Source of the DNA: Mycobacterium sp. 852014-52450_SCH5900713
GTDB lineage: Bacteria; Actinomycetota; Actinomycetes; Mycobacteriales; Mycobacteriaceae
NCBI RefSeq assembly: GCF_001667075.1
Contig: NZ_LZIL01000031.1
Span: 57,326 to 121,325 of the forward strand
DNA length: 64,000 nt
Direction: 5' to 3'
Below, one piece after another: positions 47,610-54,512 of this stretch (within the stretch, counting starts at the first letter, position 1; every line of letters starts with the position of its first letter). The notes beneath the pieces were generated by a model. That model saw only the letters and a program-made list of their open reading frames with translations, did no database searches and was not told the origin of the DNA. A program made the translations under genes and the position numbers.

Positions 47610-48490
47610 AACCGTCCGCGTTCGAATACCACCGCCCCGACACCATCGACGACGCCGTGGGACTGCTGGCTGAGTTGGGGGACGACGCGAAAATCCTTGC
47701 CGGCGGCCAGAGCCTGGTGCCGATGCTGGCGATGCGGCTGGCCTACTTCGACCATCTGATCGACATCTCCCGGCTGCCCGAGCTGCAGGGCATCGAGCGC
47801 AGGGGCTCAGAAATGTGGATCGGCGCGGGCACCACCGAGACCACCGTCGGCGCCGACGAGCAAGTGCGCCAAGCGGTTCCGCTGTTGACCCGGGTGACGC
47901 CATTCGTCGGGCATTTCCAGATCCGCAACCGGGGCACCCTCGGCGGGTCGATCGCCCATGCCGACGCCGCGGGCGAATACCCGGCGGTCGCCCTGACCCT
48001 GGATGCGGTGATGGAGGTTCAGTCGCCACGCGGGCGGCGCGAGATCGCGGCCGCCGATTTCTTCGCCGGGGTGTGGGAGACCACCATGGATTCCGATGAG
48101 GTGCTGACCGGGGTGCGGTTCCCCGTGTGGGACGGCAGGTCCGGGTTCGCCGTCGAGGAATTCTCGCGCCGGCACGGCGATTTCGCGATTGCCGGCGCCC
48201 TGGTCGCCGTCCAGCTCGACGATCGCGACCGGGTGTCGCGCTGCGCGATCGGGCTGCTGGGCATGGGGTCCAAGGTCCGGCGCGCGACGGCGGCCGAGGC
48301 CGCCGCCGTGGGCAGGCCGGTCGGCGAGCTGGTGCCCGAGGAGATCGGCGAGGCCGCGATGAGCGGGCTCGACGACATTCCCAACGACCTGCAAGGGTCG
48401 GCGTCCTACCGGTTGAAGGTCGGCGCCACCATGGCCGCGCGCGCGTGGACAAAAGCGATAGCCGAAGCCCTGGGGGCCAGCAATGCGTGA
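47606..48490 (+). CDS. Molybdenum hydroxylase FAD subunit (CoxM-like)
   Basis: A 294-residue FAD-binding subunit that passes electrons from the Fe-S subunit to an acceptor. The FAD motifs are KILAGGQSLVPMLAMRL near residues 29-45 and RNRGTLGGSIAHADAAGEYP near residues 107-126. The GTG start overlaps the large-subunit stop by four bases. The stop overlaps the next gene by eight bases. Gene order here is large-medium-small, different from the medium-small-large order of typical cox operons and of M. tuberculosis as I recall. Confidence 0.88.
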   Translation: MKPSAFEYHRPDTIDDAVGLLAELGDDAKILAGGQSLVPMLAMRLAYFDHLIDISRLPELQGIERRGSEMWIGAGTTETTVGADEQVRQAVPLLTRVTPFVGHFQIRNRGTLGGSIAHADAAGEYPAVALTLDAVMEVQSPRGRREIAAADFFAGVWETTMDSDEVLTGVRFPVWDGRSGFAVEEFSRRHGDFAIAGALVAVQLDDRDRVSRCAIGLLGMGSKVRRATAAEAAAVGRPVGELVPEEIGEAAMSGLDDIPNDLQGSASYRLKVGATMAARAWTKAIAEALGASNA

Positions 48491-48968
48491 ACACCCAATC
48501 GAACTGTCCATCAACGGAACTGAAATCACGGCCGGGGTGGAACCCCGGATGACGCTGGCGGACTTCCTGCGGGACAAGTGCGGGCTGACCGGCACGCACC
48601 TGGGCTGCGAGCACGGGGCGTGCGGGGCGTGCACGGTGCTGGTCGACGGCGAGGCCGTGCGCTCGTGCCTGATGTTCGCGGTGCAGGCCGACGGGTCCGA
48701 GGTGACGACGGTCGAGGGCGTCGCCGCGCCGGACGGCACCCTGTCGCCCGTGCAATCGGCGCTGCGAGAGTGCCACGGGCTGCAATGCGGCTTCTGCACG
48801 CCAGGTTTCGTGATGTCGCTGACCGCGCTGCTGCGCGACAACCCCGACCCCAGCGACCACGAGATCCGGGAAGGCCTGTCGGGCAACTTCTGCCGGTGCA
48901 CCGGCTACCAGGGCATCGTCGCGGCCGCCCGCCGCGCCGCCGAGACACAATCGGTCACGCAGCGGTAA
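48483..48968 (+). CDS. Molybdenum hydroxylase [2Fe-2S] subunit (CoxS-like)
   Basis: A 161-residue electron-transfer subunit with two [2Fe-2S] clusters. The plant-ferredoxin cluster uses GCEHGACGACTVLVDG (plus RSC), at about residues 43-64; the second uses CGFCTPGFVM and GNFCRCTGYQGIV. Length and motif spacing are standard. It overlaps the FAD-subunit gene by eight bases and closes the operon. Confidence 0.93.
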   Translation: MREHPIELSINGTEITAGVEPRMTLADFLRDKCGLTGTHLGCEHGACGACTVLVDGEAVRSCLMFAVQADGSEVTTVEGVAAPDGTLSPVQSALRECHGLQCGFCTPGFVMSLTALLRDNPDPSDHEIREGLSGNFCRCTGYQGIVAAARRAAETQSVTQR

Positions 48969-49072
48969 AGCTTCACCATCGGGGCCGCATCGATAGGTGC
49001 GCGGTTACCGGGGGTTTCGTCACTTCGCGCGTAATCTGATTTCCCGATATTGCTGATAATCGGGAGTGGCGC

Positions 49073-49666
49073 GTGCGGTTTTCGCAAAGGGCACGGTGGG
49101 GCCTGGCCGGTGGATCCCTGCTGATCGCGCCGGTGCTGGTCAGTCCCGTGCTGATCGACGCCTGTTCGTCCACCGTCGCGGGGCGGCCCGTCGCCGCGCC
49201 GGGGGCGGGGCCGGTCGAGCCCACGTTCCCCACCCCCAGGCCCAGCGCGTCGTCGACGGCGCCCACCGCCAGCCCGGCCCCCGGCCTGCCGACGACACCG
49301 GCGAACCCGACCGCACCGGCTGGCGCCATCCCGCTCCCGCCCGACCAGAACGGTTACGTGTTCATCGAAACCAAGTCGGGCACCACGCGCTGCCAGATCA
49401 ACAAGGCCACCGTCGGCTGCGAGGCGCCGTTCACCAACTCGCCCATGCAGGACGGCGAGCACGCCAACGGCGTCAGCGTGGACTCCGGCGGCAAGGTTCA
49501 GTGGGTGCTGGGAAACCTGGGCGCCATCCCCGCCGTCCAGATCGACTACAAGACCTACAACGCCGCGGGCTGGACGATCAACGCCACCGCCGACGGCACC
49601 CGTTTCACCAATGACCGCACCGGGCACGGCATGTTCGTCAGCGTCGACAAGGTCAACACGTTCTAA
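49073..49666 (+). CDS. Exported protein or lipoprotein, LpqJ-like
   Basis: A 197-residue protein with a signal peptide (RFSQRARWGLAGGSLLIAPV) ending near Cys31 in LIDACSS, an imperfect lipobox. A Pro/Ala/Thr-rich linker spans about residues 40-88. The C-terminal 100 residues form a domain with GYVFIETKSGTTRCQINKAT and the end FTNDRTGHGMFVSVDKVNTF; two cysteines may pair. M. tuberculosis has lpqJ in the corresponding region, a likely relative. GTG start. Function unknown. Confidence 0.72.
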   Translation: MRFSQRARWGLAGGSLLIAPVLVSPVLIDACSSTVAGRPVAAPGAGPVEPTFPTPRPSASSTAPTASPAPGLPTTPANPTAPAGAIPLPPDQNGYVFIETKSGTTRCQINKATVGCEAPFTNSPMQDGEHANGVSVDSGGKVQWVLGNLGAIPAVQIDYKTYNAAGWTINATADGTRFTNDRTGHGMFVSVDKVNTF

Positions 49667-49679
49667 AGGCCGGAGCAAC

Positions 49680-50213
49680 TCAGCCGTCCCATACCAGGTG
49701 GCCGTCGGGGCGGCGGCGAGCACCTTCGGCGGGGCGGTGAGGGCGCAGGCGGCCGTCCGGCATGAGGTGTTGCACCGGCACTGCGCGACCGAGCTCTGCC
49801 ACGTCGGCGATCAGCCGCCGGTGGCAGCGCCACCAGACGCTCTCGCTGCACATCACCGCGGTGGTGCGCCGGGTGGCGTCGGCCAGGACCTCGTCCAGCG
49901 CCGCGTCGAACTCCGGGGTACGGGTGTATGCGGCGTACGCCCGGAATGCGGCCACCGTCCACCAGCTGTCCGGCTCGGGTTCTCCGGCCGCGATGTGACG
50001 CCGCCCGCCCAGGCGCGGCTCCCACCGGTAGTCGATGCCGTGTTGGGGCAGCCAGCTTTCCAGGGCCTCCCGACGCACGTCGGGATTCGTCCGACTGGCC
50101 GGATATCGCCGCACGTCCACCACCAGCGCAACTCCGGCGCCGGCAAGCAACTCCGCTAGCCGCTCACGGTCGGCTGTCCCGTGCCCCACGGTCAGCAACG
50201 CCCGCTCCACCAC
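49680..50213 (-). CDS. DUF488 family protein
   Basis: A 177-residue protein of the DUF488 family. Characteristic parts are LTVGHGTADRERLAELL at the N-terminus, VVDVRRYPASRTNPD and the cysteine-containing MCSESVWWRCHRRLIAD, which are strongly conserved in the family. No enzymatic role is firmly established. The GTG at 50213 is chosen because the longer frame adds only low-complexity Pro/Arg. It is divergent from the kinase-MurQ fusion gene. Confidence 0.8.
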   Translation of the reverse strand: MVERALLTVGHGTADRERLAELLAGAGVALVVDVRRYPASRTNPDVRREALESWLPQHGIDYRWEPRLGGRRHIAAGEPEPDSWWTVAAFRAYAAYTRTPEFDAALDEVLADATRRTTAVMCSESVWWRCHRRLIADVAELGRAVPVQHLMPDGRLRPHRPAEGARRRPDGHLVWDG

Positions 50214-50257
50214 ACCAGTCTGCCCGGCAGTCGACACCCGGCCCGGGCCGATAAAGG

Positions 50258-51985
50258 ATGGGTGCGGTGATCCTCGCCGTCGACTTGGGTAAGACGTCGT
50301 GCCGGGCTTCGGCATGCGGCCGCAGGGCGGAGGGGCCGGGCGCGCCGGGGCTCGCGGCGCCGGGCGGTGTGCGGGCCGCGGAGGCGGCGATCCTGAACGT
50401 CGCACGCCAGTTCGGCGCAGTTGACGAGGTGATCGTCGGCGCCGCCGGGGCGGAGGCGGCTCCGGATGCGGCGCGCGCGCTGGGCGACGCGCTGCTGACC
50501 TCGCTTCGGGCGGAGCGCGTCGCGGTGACCAGCGACGCCGTGACCGCGCACGCCGGCGCCCTGAACGGACAGCCGGGCGTCGTGCTGATCGCGGGCACCG
50601 GCGTCGTGGCGCTCGCGATCGATGCGGAGGGTCGGTGGCGGCGCGCCGACGGCTGGGGCCCGTGGCTGGGCGACGAGGGCGGCGGCGCGTGGATCGGCGC
50701 CGCCGGGCTGCGCGCGGCGCTGCGCGCGCACGACGGCCGCGGCCCGTCCACCACGCTGCTCGACGCCGCCCGCGCCCGCTTCGGCGCGCCGCGGACCTGG
50801 CCCGCGCAGCTCACCGGCGCCGCCGCGCTCGCGTCCTTCGCACCCGACGTGCTTGCCGCGCAGGGCGACGCCGCCGCGCTGGCGATCGTCGGCGCGGCCG
50901 CCGAGGCGCTCGCCGCGACCGCTCGCGCGGCCGGGGACTTCCCGGTCGCGATGGTCGGCGGCCTGGCCGGGTACAAAGCGCTGCGGGAGAAGCTCGACCT
51001 CGTACCCGCCGTCGGCGACGCGCTCGACGGGGCGCTGCGGCTCGGGGTGATCCACGAACCGCAGGTGATCCGCGTGCAGGCGGCACCGAAAACCGCTGGC
51101 GTGCAAGGACTCGACGCGCTCGTAACCGAAGCCGTGCGACCGGACCTGCATGACCTGGACGCGCGGCCCATCGGGGAGGTCGTCGCGCTGCTCGTCGCCG
51201 CCGAAGGCGAGGCGCACGCCGCCGTGGCGGCGGCGGTCCCGCGGATCGCGGCGGCGGCCGAAGCGATCGCCGCGCGGCTCGAGCACGGGGGCCGCCTTGT
51301 CTACGCCGGTGCCGGAACTCCCGGGCGGCTCGGTGTGCTCGACGCGGCCGAGTGCGCGCCGACGTTCGACACCGACCTCGTGCGCGGTGTGATCGCCGGC
51401 GGCCCGGCGGCGCTGACCGAGGCGATCGAGGGTGCCGAAGACGCCTTTGAGCCAACCGATCTCGCCGACCTGACCGCCGCCGACGCGCTCGTTGGGATCA
51501 CGGCGTCGGGCCGCACGCCGTATGTGCTGGGGGCCCTCGAGCACGCGCGCGCGGCGGGCGCGCTGACCGTCGCGATCGTCAACAACCCCGGCGGCGCGGC
51601 ATCTGCCGATGTGGTGATCGAATTGCTCACCGGCCCTGAGGTTCTCGCCGGGTCCACCCGGCTGACCGCGGGAACGGCGCAGAAGGTCGTGCTCAACGCG
51701 CTCTCGACGAGCGTGATGATCGCGCTCGGCAAGGCGTACGGACCGCGGATGGTGGACGTGCGGCCGACCAGCGCGAAGCTGCGCCGCCGTGCGGTGCGCA
51801 TCGTGCGCGACGCGGCCGGCGTCGACGAGGAGACCGCGGCCGCCGCACTGGCCGCCGCGGGCGGTCATGCCAAGACCGCGATCGTCGCGTTGCTCGCCGG
51901 CGTCGACGCGGCCGAGGCCGCCGCCCGGCTCGACCGGGCGCGGGGACGCGTCCGGGCCGCGCTCGGCAAGGTCGACACGTTCTGA
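50258..51985 (+). CDS. Sugar kinase fused to MurNAc-6-phosphate etherase (MurQ)
   Basis: A 575-residue two-domain protein. Residues 1-275 form an ASKHA sugar kinase of the BadF/GlcNAc-kinase type: phosphate-1 motif LAVDLGKTSC (6-15), IAGTGVV (111-117) and GDEGGGAWIG (138-147). Residues 285-575 form the SIS-fold etherase MurQ: YAGAGTPGRLGVLDAAEC (349-366), Glu365 and Glu394 at the two catalytic-acid positions, ITASGRTPYVLGAL and GSTRLTAGTAQK. Together they could phosphorylate MurNAc and then cleave off the lactyl group to GlcNAc-6-phosphate, a peptidoglycan recycling route. The kinase substrate is inferred from the fusion. MurQ is absent from M. tuberculosis as far as I recall. Confidence 0.87.
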   Translation: MGAVILAVDLGKTSCRASACGRRAEGPGAPGLAAPGGVRAAEAAILNVARQFGAVDEVIVGAAGAEAAPDAARALGDALLTSLRAERVAVTSDAVTAHAGALNGQPGVVLIAGTGVVALAIDAEGRWRRADGWGPWLGDEGGGAWIGAAGLRAALRAHDGRGPSTTLLDAARARFGAPRTWPAQLTGAAALASFAPDVLAAQGDAAALAIVGAAAEALAATARAAGDFPVAMVGGLAGYKALREKLDLVPAVGDALDGALRLGVIHEPQVIRVQAAPKTAGVQGLDALVTEAVRPDLHDLDARPIGEVVALLVAAEGEAHAAVAAAVPRIAAAAEAIAARLEHGGRLVYAGAGTPGRLGVLDAAECAPTFDTDLVRGVIAGGPAALTEAIEGAEDAFEPTDLADLTAADALVGITASGRTPYVLGALEHARAAGALTVAIVNNPGGAASADVVIELLTGPEVLAGSTRLTAGTAQKVVLNALSTSVMIALGKAYGPRMVDVRPTSAKLRRRAVRIVRDAAGVDEETAAAALAAAGGHAKTAIVALLAGVDAAEAAARLDRARGRVRAALGKVDTF

Positions 51986-52031
51986 AGGCGCGCTCAGGAG
52001 GCTGGCAGGTGGTGTCAGTACCATCGGTGCC

Positions 52032-52550
52032 GTGGCACGCAACGGCCCACCCGACGACTTCCACGAACAGGCGACCCGGCATGCCGACTACGGCGTCGCT
52101 GAGCAGCCGACCACCGGCGAACCCCCGGCGAACCCGCCCGGGGGGTTCGAGCAGCCCGAAGCGTTCGACGGCCTGGAGGCCGAACCCACCCCCTGGTACC
52201 GCAAGCCCCCGCTGCTCATCGCCTGGCTGGTGTTCGTCGCGATCCTGATCGCGCTGATCGTCTACGGCATCACCGAGCTGCTGCAGGGTGGACAAGGCAC
52301 CAGCCCGTCCCCGAGCACCAGCCGCACGAGCACGACGACCACCACCACGGCGACGACCGCGCCGACCACCACCACGACGCCGACCACCAGCAGCGCCGGC
52401 GAGGCGCCGGCACAGCAGCCGACGCAGCAGCCCACGCGCCAGCCGAGTCAGCAGGAACCAACGCATAAGCATCACCTGCCGCAGGTGCCCTCGGTGATCA
52501 CGATTCCGGGGGTGCCCACGGCGATCACGGTCCCGCCCGGCCTGCGCTGA
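52032..52550 (+). CDS. Single-pass membrane protein with Thr/Pro-rich tail
   Basis: A 172-residue protein: an acidic cytosolic N-terminus (about 55 residues) ending in PTPWYRKPP, one transmembrane helix (LLIAWLVFVAILIALIVYGI, about 60-80), then a Thr/Ser/Pro/Gln-rich extracytoplasmic tail that includes long Thr runs and a conserved end PSVITIPGVPTAITVPPGLR. Such tails are candidates for O-mannosylation. The layout, with the P-W-Y-basic junction before the helix, is shared with the next gene. GTG start. Function unknown. Confidence 0.72.
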   Translation: MARNGPPDDFHEQATRHADYGVAEQPTTGEPPANPPGGFEQPEAFDGLEAEPTPWYRKPPLLIAWLVFVAILIALIVYGITELLQGGQGTSPSPSTSRTSTTTTTTATTAPTTTTTPTTSSAGEAPAQQPTQQPTRQPSQQEPTHKHHLPQVPSVITIPGVPTAITVPPGLR

Positions 52551-52605
52551 CCCCGTCGGCCGCTATGGTGAGGACCACCGGGCGATCGGAAGTGGGGTGC
52601 GGGGC

Positions 52606-54324
52606 ATGAGCGAGTCGCTCGGGCTGTCGATTGGGGCGGCCAACCTGGTGGCTGCCCGCGCGGGCAGGCCGCCGGTGGTCCGCAGTGCCGTTTTGACGCT
52701 CTTCGAGCGCCGGCCGACCGAAGTTGGCCTGCCGGAGGAAAACCCGAATCTGACCGAAAACGGGATGGTGCTGCGCGGATTCGTCGAGCGCGTCGGCGAC
52801 CGGTCCCCGCTGGTGGCTGCCGACGGGACGAAGTACCTCGGGGAGGTGCTGACGGTCGAGGCGATCGAGGCCATGGCGCGGACCGTCGGCTACGGCACCC
52901 CGATCACCATTGCCGTCCCCGCGTACTGGTCCGACGCCCAGTTCACCGCGTTGCGGGAGGAATTCTTCGCCCAGCCCGATCTCGCCCGCGGTGGCGTGGC
53001 GCCGGTGCTGGTGTCCGACGCCACCGCCGCGCTCGCGGCGCTGCGCGGCAGACCGGGATTCCCGTCCGCCGGGGTCGTCGCGCTGTGCGATTTCGGCGCC
53101 AGCGGCACCAGCGTCACCCTGATGGACGCCGGGTCCAACTTCACCCGCGTCGGCCCGACCGTGCGATCCGCCGATTTGTCCGGCGACGCGATCGATCAGC
53201 TCGTGCTCGGCAGCCTGCGAGCCTCCGACGACACCATGGCCGACCTGGGCAGCACCGTGCGGATCGGCTCGCAGAGCCGGCTGCTCGGTGAATGCCGGCG
53301 CGCCAAGGAGCAACTGTCGACCGCCGCGACGGCCTCCGTCGCGATTGCTCCGGGATCGACCGCGCAGCTGTCCCGCGCCGAGCTGGAGCAACTGATCTCC
53401 GAACCGCTGGACCGGTTCCTGGGCACCCTGGAAGAAGCCCTGCGCCGCAACGGGATTGCGAGGGGCAGGCTGGCCGCCGTGGCGGCGGTCGGCGGCGGCG
53501 CCGGCATCCCGCTGCTCGCCGCGCGGCTGTCGGAGCGTTTTCAGGTGCCGGTGCACACCCCACCGCAGCCCGCGGTCAGCGCGGCCATCGGAGCGTCGGC
53601 GCTCGGTGAACAGCAGACGTCGGCCGGGGTCCCGACCGCCGCGGGCGCCGTCGTGGAAACGCCGACCGAGATGGTCGGCAACGCCGGGATCGACATGACC
53701 CAGGCCGCGTCGGCCGCCCAGGCCACCGATGTGGACGGCGCCCTGGCCTGGTCCCAGGACGTCGACGGCGGCGACGAGCCGGTGCCCTACACCGGGCGCG
53801 ACGCCACGGGCGAGTACTCCCGGGAGGCAACGGATTCGGGCTACGCGGACGGCGATCGCTACGCCGCGGAAGAGGGCCCGCTGCCCTGGTACAAACGCAC
53901 CGCGCTGGTCCTGCTGGTGGCGGGGGCAGCCGCGGCGGTGCTGGTAGCCATCGTGTTGGCCCTGACCCTCGGCCGCCCCAAATCCCACCCGGTCAACACC
54001 ACCCCGCCGAACACGCCGGCTCCCCCGCAAACGTCGCAAACCGTGACCATCACCCAGCCGAACGGCAGCACCACCGAGACGGTCCTCCCACCGCCACCGC
54101 CACCGCCGTCGTCGTCGTCGTCCGAGCAGCCGCCGACCACCACGACAACCGAGCCACCGACGACAACCACCACCACGACGCCGCCGCCGACCACCACGAC
54201 GACGCCGGCCCCGCCGACGACTACCACCGCGCCGCCCACGACGTCGCAGGCGACCACCACGGCCGCACCCCCCACGACGACCCGGTTCCGGCCGCTGCTG
54301 CCGCCCTTCGTACCGCGGGGCTGA
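52606..54324 (+). CDS. Membrane-anchored Hsp70-like protein with Thr/Pro-rich tail
   Basis: A 572-residue protein. Residues 1-335 resemble the Hsp70 ATPase domain: phosphate-2-like CDFGASGTSVTLMD (161-174), RRAKEQLST (231-239) and the adenosine-site AAVGGGAGIPLL (293-304). The phosphate-1 motif, normally IDLGTT, is LSIGAAN, so ATP hydrolysis may be weak or lost. There is no substrate-binding domain. An acidic linker, the junction PLPWYKR, a transmembrane helix (431-454) and a 118-residue Thr/Pro/Ser-rich outer tail follow. The start ATG gives MSESLGLSIG. A signalling or scaffold role is possible but unproven. Confidence 0.78.
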   Translation: MSESLGLSIGAANLVAARAGRPPVVRSAVLTLFERRPTEVGLPEENPNLTENGMVLRGFVERVGDRSPLVAADGTKYLGEVLTVEAIEAMARTVGYGTPITIAVPAYWSDAQFTALREEFFAQPDLARGGVAPVLVSDATAALAALRGRPGFPSAGVVALCDFGASGTSVTLMDAGSNFTRVGPTVRSADLSGDAIDQLVLGSLRASDDTMADLGSTVRIGSQSRLLGECRRAKEQLSTAATASVAIAPGSTAQLSRAELEQLISEPLDRFLGTLEEALRRNGIARGRLAAVAAVGGGAGIPLLAARLSERFQVPVHTPPQPAVSAAIGASALGEQQTSAGVPTAAGAVVETPTEMVGNAGIDMTQAASAAQATDVDGALAWSQDVDGGDEPVPYTGRDATGEYSREATDSGYADGDRYAAEEGPLPWYKRTALVLLVAGAAAAVLVAIVLALTLGRPKSHPVNTTPPNTPAPPQTSQTVTITQPNGSTTETVLPPPPPPPSSSSSEQPPTTTTTEPPTTTTTTTPPPTTTTTPAPPTTTTAPPTTSQATTTAAPPTTTRFRPLLPPFVPRG

Positions 54325-54400
54325 CGCGGCCGGTCACGGCGATGAGGGTCACACCGGGCTCGCCAACAACGCAGGCCACGGACGCCGGCGGACTTCTAAG

Positions 54401-54417
54401 TTAGGGCAGCCTTTCTC
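54401..54417 (+). promoter_or_regulatory. Candidate IdeR-type iron box (weak)
   Basis: TTAGGGCAGCCTTTCTC matches the left half and centre of the mycobacterial iron box TTAGGTTAGGCTAACCTAA (about 10 of 19 positions). It lies 27 bases before a leader peptide start and about 90 bases before a large Fe-S protein gene, a plausible place for iron control. The right half is poor. Confidence 0.3.
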
Positions 54418-54443
54418 GCGGCGAAAGCTGCGGAGATGTAACT

Positions 54444-54512
54444 ATGAGCAGGGCTAAGCAGGCAAACAATTCGCAGGCTGAATCAAAGATGCATTGGGGA
54501 GACCTTCTGTGA
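54444..54512 (+). CDS. 22-residue leader peptide overlapping the Fe-S reductase start
   Basis: An ATG with GGAG eight bases upstream opens a 22-codon frame (MSRAKQANNSQAESKMHWGD then LL). Its TGA stop overlaps the GTG start of the reductase gene (GTGA), so ribosomes finishing the leader could restart on the main gene. The frame is too short to call by coding statistics; the case rests on the ribosome-binding site and the exact coupling. Confidence 0.45.
   Translation: MSRAKQANNSQAESKMHWGDLL

Noticed and set aside
45984..48950. 988-codon minus-strand frame opposite the molybdenum hydroxylase genes
   Set aside because: Spans three overlapping real genes and shows only low-complexity residues.
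52270..54275. Short ACC and CCG runs in the Thr/Pro tails as a possible microsatellite or CRISPR-like array
   Set aside because: The runs encode Thr and Pro in frame, with no spacer pattern, so they are coding low complexity.
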